Of a stretch of DNA of 64,000 nt, positions 34,748-64,000 are shown in pieces. The stretch spans positions 15,008,638 through 15,072,637 of the forward strand of contig OU342816.1 in the NCBI GenBank assembly GCA_910591455.2, written 5' to 3'. Each line of letters starts with the position of its first letter. The first letter of the stretch is position 1. The DNA is from Pholis gunnellus. Its lineage: Eukaryota > Chordata > Actinopteri > Perciformes > Pholidae. Below the pieces are notes generated by a model. The model was not told the origin of the DNA and did no database searches. It saw nothing but the letters and a program-made list of their open reading frames with translations. The position numbers and the translations under genes were made by a program.

Positions 34748-37508
34748 CGGAGCAAGTATCTGCGAGTGCTTGAGGGTGAATGAATGTATATCTCTTAATC
34801 CACGTTGTATCTGGAAGAAGACAATTTCTGTGGATGTGGAAAGGTGTGAACTGAAAGGAAAAAGAGCCCTTTAGCGAAACACACACCTTGCACTTTATTT
34901 GATTTTTAAGGGTTAAAAAAAGACCTTTATTAATGAAAGAAAGAGGAGGGCGAGCTGAGAAGGCGTCCTGCCAAACAACCCGTGCCATCGCCTTGATCCT
35001 GGCTTTGCCTCCACAGCAGAAAAACAACATGGGATGAACAGTTTAGTGATTTCAGAAGGATTTCAGATGGCTTTGGCATATTGAACCAACACTGGTACAA
35101 TTTCATCTATCTGTGATGAACTATGCTCATGTGGCCATTCAATTTGACCTTTTGGCACGTGGGCTTTCTGTGACAGAAGCCCAGACAGAACTCATAACCT
35201 GTGTTTGTTTTCTTCTTCTTTTCCGAAAGCGCAATATCATTGCAGAGACTTTTAATTCCACATTTTATTGACGTTATTGTCTTAGTCTTTTTTTTTCTAT
35301 AGTCGGAATTAAAAATGTATGTTACGGTCATTATCAAGACATTTCCTTTTGAATGTAAGACAAACAGTTCAGTCGAACTATCAAGTCCGTTTTCCTGATT
35401 TTCTTTCAGCGCCTTTTTCCATTACTTGAACTGTTACACATGGCATTGAATTGATCACACACCTTTGTGTACAGCATCTTTATAAATGTGTCTTGCATGG
35501 GTTATTTTCCAATATGTTCATGGCCTTGTATTGTACTGTTTAATTGTTACTATATATATATTTATTCTTTCTATCTCAAAAAGTCTTGGAAATGCTAGTT
35601 TTGAGCAGTCAGCATGTCTTACACTGATGCACCTCATGTCAGTCTGATCATATCAACAAGTTTGAAACAGCTACGTCTTGTAATACAGTGATGCATTCAT
35701 AATGCCTCTAGCATCTGTGAACATTAGCAGCAGTTGTTGACTTCTATTTAGGTGCTATTTATCTTCTCTGTGCTCTTTTATATTGTTTGGGACAGAACAT
35801 GAGTGTTCGGTGACGTAACAAGACTGAATTTGGAATATTTTAGCTTGCAGATAGACTTTGTTAGAAACTGTGGTGCCACGCAGTGTGAGGTTAGACATGT
35901 GAGCCTGTGCCTGGAAAGTTTCGGGGTTTTATTTACACACCAGGTGGGAAAAAGAATCCCTTCTTCCTCCCTCGCTGAGTGTCCTTGTGCGAGGCACTGG
36001 ACTCCTAAATGCACCAGTGGAGCCTCGTAATGGCCGGCTATTCTGCAGCTTCCAGGTGTGGCTGTACGTATTTGTGCGAATATGTTCAAAATCATACTGT
36101 GAATATGTTCAGCTGGAAAACGAGGGCGTACTGAAGGGTTATTGTGAGAGATTGTTGGTGCCAAATGTGTAGGTTGCTGCTTGGATTCGGTGAAACTGAC
36201 ACTTCATAGACCAGGTGGTGAAACCGGCTTCTTTTTTTCGTGCCTCTCATGTTTACCGTCACAATCGAGTCACAGAGCTAAGCGCCCTGATTTTTAACAA
36301 AAGAAATATTCGTCAATCTTTGAAAATCCAGAAGGTTGTTCAACAAAACTAAAAGTTGCTCTGTAAGAATTTCTAGAATCCTCAAAGACTTGGTTTTTTT
36401 TCAAGCTGGACTAAGTACAATTTGAAAGAAAAATCAGATGCTCGTATAAGAAGTTTCCTCTGGCGACGAGACTAACGACATAGAAACTGCTTCACCAGTT
36501 GCTTCCTAATCCGAACAAAGATGGTGGGTGGAAATGACGCATGTCCTTGCTACATTTTTTACAATGTGACCAAACTTAAAAGTTATATAATTAATGTGCA
36601 ATATGTCATTTCCAGCTCCTTGAATAGGAAATAGAGTAACAACTGTGAAAACAGATGAAACATTTTCATATATTGTTCAGTGGATTTAATATGTTCTCAT
36701 CCACATGGTGAGAAGAGTCTTGAAGGATTCTGTAAATTCCTTCCAAATAGTGGTTGGTTTTGTTTAAAGACCTTCTTGATTTTTACATTTCTTGTAATTC
36801 TTGACGTTTAGAAAAACGTATGTTCAGCTCTCTGTAAAAGTAAGACAGTAGAGGCACACATTTGGGCTCGGTGACACTGGTGTCACATAAAGACTAACAG
36901 ACACACATGAAAACCCTGATTTGGCTTGCTAAAATGTCATGCAACTTTTCCCGCAATCACAATTTGCAGTCTGTTTTGCTGATTGGATTGTTTTATTCCA
37001 GAGTTTATCTTTATCTGATGCCAGTATTTTACATTAACAGGTTTTCAGCAGCAACCATTTGTTATTTTGTGGCTCCCTATTTTTTTTTTTTTTTTTACAT
37101 ATGTGACAGAAATATAACGTCCAACCTGACAGCTTTGATATATTGGAGTATTTGGGGCTTCAGAGTCACTGTGTCACTCGCAAGGAGCCAAAATAACAGT
37201 GTGTCAAGCTCATTGTGAAACCATGTCAAACTCATGTGCCACAGCAGTGCCAAAAAGACAAACAGTACTAAACAAGGGATGCTTTTGTAAAGACATTTGG
37301 TATGTGACTGTTGGACAAATGTATGACGGGTGAAGTTATCCTTTTGAGTTTCTTTGTAACTTTTTTTTTTTTTTTATGTCTCCACTATGTCCTCTTCTGC
37401 TTCTGTCTTTGTCATGAAGTGATTCTCATTGCGTTGCTATTCTTACTCGTTGTAATTGTTGCAGATCGTGATTCTTTGCCAAAAGTGTTAAGGCTTTCAC
37501 TGTTAACC

Positions 37509-37509
37509 A

Positions 37510-37562
<53 letters not shown>
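37509..37562 (+). repeat. (CA)n microsatellite
   Basis: 54 nt of CA followed by three GTACAC-like units. Confidence 0.9.
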
Positions 37563-37565
<3 letters not shown>

Positions 37566-40321
37566 ACACGTACACGTACTGAATACACTCCAGCTTCTAG
37601 ACTAACCAGGCTTGGTTGGAGTGTACGGACCTTGACTGATTTTTTTTTGACATTTGCTATAACGCTTATCGGTTTTCTGTACATATTTTCCGCACGGCCA
37701 TGCCAAAGCCGGTTTCAAGAACACCAAACCCTTCGAATGAACTGCTCACAGCGTCTAACTTTTGTACGAATCCCAAAAAATGCCAGTGCATGTAGCAAAA
37801 CCGCTTCAAATCTGCTCGCAGCGTTACGAATCACAGAATATATATATATGAATATACATATATATATATATATATATATTTATTTTCTCTGAGTGATGTA
37901 AAACCTAATCTGCTGTTGCTACTTTGATAAACATACTGTGTGAAGTAGAAGGCTTTTGTTGCACACTTGCATGCATTACAACAGTATCCAGTTTTCTAAT
38001 ATTTTGTATTCAGTAACCTGCAGAATACAGTATGTATATAAAAGTAGCAGCAACTTGACTTATCAGTTGTTATCAAGGGATCCATGTTTTGATGGATGTT
38101 ATACAGACTATTCTAGAAATGTATTGAAAAAGAGGAAGATGATGACCTCTAGTGATCAGCAGGAATGCGAAGAGGAATCAAATACATTATTTACCTGATA
38201 CCAAGCCCCATATTACCTTGCATGAATTATGGCCACAGTCGCGAGAGTTAGCCGTATGCTAAAGTTGTCTTCCTTTTTCTCAGAGAAATTATGAAGAAAT
38301 ATATGATGTGGGAATGCAGCCTGTCACACCCACCAAAGGACATTTTGGGAAGTATGCTACTTCAATCTAGATGAGAAAACCTACCCTTTTCCTACCCTGC
38401 AGCGCGTCCACTACACGCTACAATCTGCTGCGAAGGTCTGGAACGCGCTCCACAAGCGGAGAGTATAAACACAGCTACTCCACGTCCATGGTGTCCACAG
38501 CTGTCCATGTGCGCGTCAGTTTGGGAGTATAATCGAGACTCGAGCCTGATTTCCAAGCTGTCAAACTTTTTTCTTTAAACAATGGCGATGTGATCATTGC
38601 TCTTCCCTCTGCTACTGACGGATGGGAGACAAACAGAAGTGGTGGCCCCGGATAGCAGTAACAAAATAAGTTAGCTTCGCTTTAGCTAAAGCTTGGGACA
38701 AACCTGAAGTCATTGACAGTCAAGAAGGAGCATAAAATGTACGACTGAGTGATTACGTACGACAACACACTTTGGGGGCAGACAAACATGAAAATCCTCA
38801 AAGAACGCCATTTTTCATGTGTTCTTGTACCAAAGCATGGGCGCCGACCAGAAGCTTGCACAGTATATATGCGTTGCAATTTGGGCTGTAAAGATCTAAA
38901 TTGGAGGTAATTCGAACTAAAGAACTAAGCTAGGTTCAGATAAAGATGTTTATTTAGCCGTATGTCTCCCTCGGGTGACGCCATTGCTCACCCGATGTCA
39001 GTCGCAAATATCAAATATCTTTATGAGAACGACTGAATCTGAAGAATTTAAGATTAAAATCTTCACATATCGCACATTATGCGATTTCATCTGTCAACGC
39101 CAGCTGACCCAGACTGGAATAGACCTGGTCCAGCTTGGTCCGATCAGTTGTCCCGCCCCAAATCGTATTCACAATCAACTCGACAGTTGTGAGGCCGAGG
39201 TTTGTTCTTCACGTCGTCTACCCACCCATCGCTAGCAGGAGGCAGAGGCATCATCACATTGTCTCCTTAGCAAGGCCAAGAAGGTTATATTTTCGGTTGA
39301 TTTGTTTGTTTTATCGGTTTGTCAGCTGGATTACAGATAAACTACTGGCCTGGAATCTTGGTGGAAGGGTGTAGCATGGGCCACAGAAGAACCCCTCCCA
39401 TTATGGAGTGGATCCGAATCGCTGGGCGGATACACAAATTATTATTTACTTTCTTTAACTTTGTAAGATTGGGGTTTTTGGTCTTGGCGGATGTCTGTGC
39501 TCTTTGAGTGCCCTTCTACTTTAAGGTGTGACCGGTTGTGTTACCACACGAAAACCACTTCTAAGAAAAGGGAAGACATTTGTAGCACAACAATAACAAG
39601 GTATCATGGGATTAGGAATAAGGTAGACCGACAAAATGAAAATATTTGAGTGCTGAAAAGGGTTTTTTTGGGGTTATTTAAGAGGCTTTTTTCCTGTTTA
39701 TCAACAATAACATAATGGCAGTTGAGGTTTGCTTGCCTTCTGATCTTATAGCCTCGTCATTTTGGATACTGCTGCATGTGTCTAATGCTACAAGACATTG
39801 GTTCCAGAAAGAGTACGCCAGGTACTGTATTGAATTTGACTCTTGTTAGGTGACCGGATACCCTCCGCATTCTTGTCATTGACATTTTTATCTGAGGCTG
39901 AGTCCTGTCCACTCAAGGAATGAGCTTGTGATTCTTCTTGTATTTTTCTGCTGATGTTTATTAACTGGAGACTGGAATACCTACTGCATGGTGACACTTC
40001 TAGAAGATGCTACGGTCTTTATAACAAGTATCTTTTATCAGTATTTTATAACCTTGTTAATTTTATATATACACTTTACCTTGCGTTCCAAACCGGTATG
40101 TTTACTGATAGCTAGGTTTCAGAGAGCTGTGCTGTATGTTCTGTACTGTGTGCTTGTCTGTGTGTTCTTTTCGGCGTGAGCTTTCCTTTTTTTTATTTCT
40201 TTTTTTTCAATGCGTGTTTGTTGAATTTGGTTCTCGGTTACACTGTGGTTATTTTATAGCTACAATCTGAAATTATTATTTTTTCTTTTGTATTTAATGT
40301 CAACTTGTGGCATGACTTTGA

Positions 40322-40327
40322 AATAAA
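40322..40327 (+). terminator. candidate capn5 poly(A) signal
   Basis: AATAAA lies in TTGAAATAAAACAGC and is followed about 15-35 nt later by the GT-rich CTGGGTTTGTC. By eye I found no earlier + strand AATAAA after the capn5 stop, so this may end a 3'UTR of about 7 kb. It is also upstream of the presumed myo7a start region, as expected for an intergenic boundary. Confidence 0.4.
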
Positions 40328-40989
40328 ACAGCAAAACCTATTCTGGGTTTGTCATCATTTGATCTGAATTAAAGCTACAACAAGGAAGTTTCATTTTGTG
40401 TTGATTAGTTAATTATAGCTTGCAAACTGAATTGTTTTTTTTGTTTTTTTACATGAAGAACAAAATGCTGTTTAATGGTTCAACCTGACTGATTTGAAAA
40501 CATACTGGAAACTTAGCATCAAAACGTGTGCAGATTTAAACAGGAACAGGTTCCTGTTTCAGTGTCACGTGCAAAAATAATCACAGATGAAAAATCACAG
40601 TTTCAATCTAACCAATGAGTAGACTGCACAAACAACATCTTGAGCCCAATGGCATCATTGTCGTTCAATAGAGGTGCTTTTCTGGACTTCCTGGAGTTCC
40701 AACAGAAATCATGGACCTTTAAATCATTTAATTATTCTTCCTTTGGGGCCAAAACTATTTCACATGTATGTAATACATGTGAAGTCTGAATGATGACTAT
40801 TATAACAGAAAAAGAAAACTGTGATATTGAAGGAAAGAAGAAAAGAAAATATATATATAACAGCTGATCCCAAACCTTTGAACTGTTATGTACCACTAGA
40901 GATAAGTGAGGAGAAAATGTGTTTTTGTCTTGTAATTTCAGTGAGCCGACCCTTTTTAAATTTACTTAGCATGTGGTAACAACTTGGAA

Positions 40990-41407
40990 GTCGTGCCCTG
41001 GGTCAGCTCCCAGCTGGTCTCTGTATCCACCACCAACAGGCTCCACCTCCCAGCTAATCAGGATCAGCAGCCATGAATGAGAAGCAGCGAGCGAGCCTGG
41101 AGCCCCGTCACTGACCCGACATCAACCTGTAACTGGGCCGCAAACGCTGAACCACACACGGTACAGGCAGGCTGGGACCACGAGAGAACAAAAGACACCG
41201 AGAACAGGTGACCGGATTTTTAAACAAAGAAGGGGACTGACAGAAAAAATAGGAACTTATAGTCAGACTTCCTCAGCTGCTTCTCAACTCCTGCACCCTC
41301 TTCATAAACCATCCTGTCAACTCTGGGCCTCCTCACACCTTCCCAGAGAACACGGGACTGAAGAGACCAGGAGAAAGACGAGGGGACCTCACAAAGTGTG
41401 TTTAGAG
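40990..41407 (+). promoter_or_regulatory. candidate myo7a promoter and first noncoding exon
   Basis: This stretch is locally richer in G and C than the flanks, starts about 650 bp past the presumed capn5 poly(A) signal, and ends in a near-perfect donor AGAG|GTAAGAGG at 41408. No TATA box was recognised. It is the best-looking place for a myo7a first exon but is inferred only. Confidence 0.3.
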
Positions 41408-41571
41408 GTAAGAGGGGCAGGTGAACGTCGAGGCCCAGGGCTTAACCTGCAACCAGGCCACAGTGCTGCTGCTGCTCGGCTGTAGCTTTAGGCCAAAGCC
41501 TCTTACTGCTCTCCGGCCTGTGCCAGCACTTAAAGGAGCCATTATGTACCCTTCAAGTGAATACAGTATGC

Positions 41572-41575
<4 letters not shown>

Positions 41576-41618
<43 letters not shown>
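41576..41618 (+). repeat. (GT)n microsatellite upstream of myo7a
   Basis: 43 nt of pure GT. Confidence 0.9.
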
Positions 41619-41619
<1 letters not shown>

Positions 41620-41959
41620 ACTGCATTACGTTTGAATGGTTTCTTAACTTCCAATTTAGATTCCAGTAGAGATTGCTTCTTGTCAGATAAGACAAACGTT
41701 TTTGTCCCTATGAGACAATTAATTAAAGAATAGCAGAATGGCAAAGAGAAGACAATAAGAGTAACATAATTGCTGCATTAAAAGATGTAAGTAGGAACTG
41801 TAAAAGTGGGGGGATAAGGAGACAGTAAAACATGATCAATATGACTAGATACAAGATAAAAGCAAGATCGCTTGACCAAAAACGACCCCCAGAACCTCCA
41901 AGAGCCCAAAGTAATGTTAGTAAATTCCTGGTTTGTCTTTGGCACAGTTTGTCTCTTTC

Positions 41960-42075
41960 TGGGGAGAGCGAGGCTAGCTGTTTCCCCCTATTCCCAGTCT
42001 TTATGCTGAGCTAAGCTAACCAACTGACACGACCGTGGTATCAATCTTGTCATTTAATTCTCGGCAAATAAGAAC
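41960..42075 (-). repeat. TTAGCTTAGC-type dispersed fish repeat, copy 3
   Basis: GCTAGCTGTTTCCCCCTATT and GCTGAGCTAAGCTAACC match copy 2 in the same orientation. Confidence 0.6.
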
Positions 42076-42207
42076 TCAAGACTAAAAGTAAGCAGTTACA
42101 TGAATGTCAGATGTATTAGAGAGTGTGAGGGCCTTTTGCTGTACGTCACTTTATGTCTAAACAGAGGAAGAGACAGATATTCGGATAAAATACTATTAAT
42201 AGCAAGT

Positions 42208-42253
42208 AGCCGACAATTGAGACGACAATAAGCCGACAATTGAGACGACAATA
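42208..42253 (+). repeat. perfect 23-bp tandem duplication
   Basis: The unit AGCCGACAATTGAGACGACA ATA occurs twice head to tail with no mismatch. Confidence 0.9.
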
Positions 42254-42603
42254 AGCACAACTGAATGGTGAAAAATGGACATTAAACAAGACTCAAAACC
42301 GCAATATCAGAACCAGCTATGAATGCATGGAAAACACGTGATTAGAAAATGCATTTCTCAAAACCATTTCCTGTCATCATGTAATGTTGCTAATAAAGAT
42401 TTAAGTGATAAATAAATCCTTATCTGATAAGTATAGCTGTCTGATTAATGGAGTCATGAGAAGTAGTGAGGTAGAACAATAAAAGCACCACAAAATTGCT
42501 CTATGCAAAAATACTTTGATACATAATTAAGTTGCACTGAATTCTGCTTTAAGTTTTAATATTATACATTAAATATTAGTCTTCTGTGTTATCTTTTCCA
42601 CAG

Positions 42604-42709
42604 ACTGAACCACCAGAACTCGTTAAAGACATGGAAACATTAAACGTTCTCGGTCGACGATGAATGCTTCATGCCTCTCTCTCTCTTCGTGCCTCTGAAT
42701 CGCTGCCAT
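42604..42709 (+). other. candidate noncoding exon upstream of myo7a
   Basis: A strong acceptor (TTATCTTTTCCACAG) and an excellent donor (CAT|GTGAGT) bracket 106 nt between capn5 and the myo7a start exon. It has a 10-codon uORF beginning ATGGAAACATTA. No homology supports it; it may be a leader exon or chance. Confidence 0.3.
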
Positions 42710-43196
42710 GTGAGTCACGAACGACACACACATATAGTACACATGCTTGTTAGCGTTCTAGGCCACACGCGCAGATTAGCAGCCGAGGCATTAGCAACAT
42801 GGCTGTTTGGCCCTTACATGAAAATCTCTGAGCAGGTTAAGTTGAGGTCTCACGAGCTGTGACACGGAGGTTTTGAACTCTGAGGTCAAATAAAGCATTG
42901 ATTATTTGGAGTTGTCCTAGTGTGACAGATATCAGTCAGTAAAATCCCTTGATTTCATATTTAATCTGTTAAACTGCTGAAGACTGCAGCGGTCATGGTA
43001 ACCGCATTATCTACAACAATAGTGTCACAGTAGAAATTCTGCTAAAGACAACAGACAGAGAAGTGATGAAAAATCCCCAAATATGTTCTTATTTTGAAAC
43101 CCATAACCTTGTTTTTAGCTACATTAGCCTCAGTCCTCTAATTTGGTCCAGACTGAAATACCTCAACAACTTTTGAATTGATTGCCATCAAATTTT

Positions 43197-43475
43197 GTTA
43201 AGACATAATAGTACCGGCCCTTTAAGTAAAACTCTGTCACAAGTTATAGTGCTGCATTAAAAAGATACTAAAACATTTGCATCAAAATATACATATTTAG
43301 TCATCTCAAGTTAGCTCAATCCTTAATAATATAATTATTTATTAGTCAAATAAATATAGTGGAGTAAAAGTATAAAATAGCATGAAATGGAAATACTCAA
43401 GTGAAGTACAAGAACCTCAACATTATATTTAAGTAGAGTACTTGAGTACATTTACATAGTTACATTCCACCACTG
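43197..43475 (-). repeat. AGTAAAAGTA-type dispersed repeat, longest copy
   Basis: The stretch has CTTTAAGTAAAACTC, GTGGAGTAAAAGTATAAA, AAATACTCAAGTGAAGTACA and ends GTACATTTACATAGTTACAT then CCACCACTGG. Other copies lie at 54203, 31800, 60132 and perhaps 56279. Confidence 0.6.
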
Positions 43476-45157
43476 GAAACCAAAGCTTTATGCAACAAAA
43501 TGACTTAAACCTGACTGTGACAGGTCGGGTATCAGAGCTCGACAAACTCCAGCAAAGAGTTGTCAAGTCAAGGATTTGAATATTTCTCTTGATACATACT
43601 TCTGTATTCTGTTTGCGAGAATTTCACAGAAATTATAATGTAGCTGTTGTAAAGAAATGTATTTATCTCTCTTTGCATTTCACGTGACCCTACATGGGGC
43701 TCTTAAGGTTAGGAAACTGCGTTTGTATCCTCAACAAGGGATTTAAGAACAATCGCTCAGTTGTGCAATCTGTTGATTCCAACGTAATAACGAGATGGTC
43801 GGAGCGGTGACTGAGTTTTAGCTTGTGGTTTGTCACTTTCACAGTTTTATAGGCGTGGGACTTTGACAGCAAAATAAGTTATTGTGAAGTTTAGGCTAAT
43901 TGTGTGTGTGTGCGTTAATAGTTTGCATACTTTCCACTCCGTACATTTGGGTTTGTGAGGGGTTGTGAACACAGGGAGGGCCACTCTGTAAAGTACAGAT
44001 CTATAGGTCTGTGTTTGGGACGGTTGCCAGATTGGCACCCTGCAGTTCTGGATGAAAGGAACCACAGCTCAGCTTATGTCTTGGCTTTAGCTGAGCACGT
44101 TGTGACTGGCTGCATATGGATGAACTTGACTATACATTAACTGCATGCTGTATATCTGCACTGCTGCTCTCCAAAAGGTGCACCTGTTCAAGATGAATCT
44201 GTGGATTATTTTTTACATGTAAAATGTGTCTTGAATCCAGATTTCTTTGATTTGTTTGTGTGGCACATCCAACTAAATGTTAATCTACTTATTGGACCAC
44301 TAATGGATCATTTATACACGTATCCCCTCCCCTCGTGGCATCTCCATCTCGCATACAGTCTGGGTTTGTTTTTTTAGTCACACAAGCTATTTGTGTTGCC
44401 AAGTTGTTTGTATTTTGTTAAAGGGATTAGCTGGGAAAGGGTCACCTCAGTTCCCTTTCAGCTCTCATCCAAATCATACAGTTCTGTTTTATATAGTTCA
44501 TTCAAACTGCTCTATTTGGCTCATTATAGCTCCAAAGTGGGCTCTGTTTTACCCAATCATGGACTGTAGCAGTTCCTTTCTGTTTTAACTTTACTATAAA
44601 ATGTTAGTTTCAAGTATGCTATGTTTATAACTGCAAGATGTCACAGTGTAAAGAAAAGCACTTCTCCTACTTTGCTTTACGAAGATAACTGGAATCAAAA
44701 ACGCCGTTGTAAACTGTGTACAGTACTGCAGCTTCGTCACTGTGAGGGTAACAAAGGAAAGACCGCTCAGTGGGGGAGAAAATGATTCAGCAGTCATAAC
44801 TGTAACAACTATGGCTTGTCCTTAAGCAATGGGCTTAGCCCCAGGAATCCAAGTAAGCCTTTAACATCCCCCACCGGACCCTTTATAACCCCAACCCCCC
44901 CCCTTTGCTTCTCTGGTCTCCTATACCCTGCTAAACCACATGGCTGATTATCTCTGCTCAAACCCTGCTATGTCTGATATTCTAATATAACTGTGTGGTA
45001 TGAACTTAACATGTTTTTTTTTGTGTTGCCTGTTCATAGCCAGTCCTACCCATTAAGGGATATACGCAGTTGCTTGGGGGGTTCTTTTACAAATACAATC
45101 TGTAGAAGCTGTTTTTTCTTTCAGTCTGATGATGCTTGTGACTTGTCTCCTTTGCAG

Positions 45158-45208
45158 AGCCCACACATGGTGACTTCTGATGTCCTGGTATCATCCTGAG
45201 GCTGAACC
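45158..45208 (+). other. myo7a: myo7a 5'UTR part of the start-codon exon
   Basis: The acceptor CTCCTTTGCAG ends at 45157, so this exon would carry 51 nt of leader before ATG 45209. It contains a complete 10-codon uORF. A noncoding first exon followed by a short MVILQQ exon is also the human arrangement. Confidence 0.65.
45167..45199 (+). promoter_or_regulatory. uORF of 10 codons just upstream of the myo7a start
   Basis: ATG at 45167 reads MVTSDVLVSS then TGA at 45197-45199, nine nucleotides before the main ATG at 45209. The context CACACATGG has G at +4 but C at -3. If the exon border at 45158 is right, every transcript using it carries this uORF. Confidence 0.5.

Positions 45209-64000
<18,792 letters not shown>

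Larger units (their letters stand above)
33287..40321 (+). other. capn5 downstream region, probable long 3'UTR
   Basis: No frame here resembles a protein; ORFs are low-complexity or short. It contains a TGGCC pentamer array (34471-34510), a TG array (34674-34746), a CA array (37509-37562), an AT run (37838-37880), and a T-rich tail. A short piece like the start of a dispersed fish repeat (CATTTTGGGAAGTATGCTA) lies at 38340-38358. Continuity with capn5 mRNA is inference. Confidence 0.4.
41408..45157. other. capn5-myo7a interval, presumed myo7a first intron(s)
   Basis: No coding exon. It holds a TG array (41576-41618), dispersed repeats (41960-42075 and 43197-43475), a 23-bp tandem duplication (42208-42253) and a candidate noncoding exon (42604-42709). 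Confidence 0.55.

Noticed and set aside
34516..35030. Frames with long His-Thr repeats on the - strand
   Set aside because: Artefacts of the GT/CA array at 34674-34746; no other protein-like features.
37311..37892. 193-codon + strand frame downstream of capn5
   Set aside because: It is composed of a poly-T stretch, the CA array and an AT run; no domain is visible.

Overview
This is a vertebrate, almost certainly teleost fish, nuclear genomic window. Short, well-conserved exons with GT/AG borders sit in long AT-rich introns. CA/GT microsatellites are frequent, and several dispersed repeats have sequences I recognise as common in teleost genomes. No prokaryotic, organellar or CRISPR features were seen.

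Three protein-coding genes are supported: capn5 (calpain-5), omp (olfactory marker protein) and myo7a (myosin VIIA). They form the CAPN5-OMP-MYO7A block known from other vertebrates, including human 11q13.5. capn5 and myo7a run in tandem on the + strand; omp is a single-exon gene on the - strand inside a capn5 intron.

Layout: 1-8231 is upstream sequence and/or the 5' noncoding part of capn5. Twelve coding exons between 8241 and 33286 encode a complete 642-residue calpain-5 with its Cys81/His252/Asn284 triad. The intron at 16298-23459 holds omp (20415-20897, 160 aa). From 33287 to about 40340 there is no coding exon and I found no AATAAA on the + strand before one at 40322; I infer a very long capn5 3'UTR. 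41000-45157 is the presumed myo7a 5' region, with candidate noncoding exons. From 45209 to the window edge, 25 coding exons encode the first 1,145 residues of myosin VIIA: motor, five IQ motifs, charged helix and the start of the first MyTH4 domain. The gene continues past 64000.

The genes share biology in sensory cells: myosin VIIA in hair cells and photoreceptors, calpain-5 in retina, OMP in olfactory neurons. The sequence shows conserved linkage, not a shared pathway.

The most interesting observations are: an apparently unreported in-frame 42-nt cassette exon that would lengthen myosin loop 2; an 87-unit GT repeat that is itself the splice donor of a myo7a motor exon; loss of the Met12 codon used by the mammalian short MYO7A isoform; a short uORF just before the myo7a start; a 627-bp full-length fold-back element in capn5; and decayed retroelements. 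All exon borders come from reading frame, splice consensus and comparison with family sequences I know; no transcript data were available.
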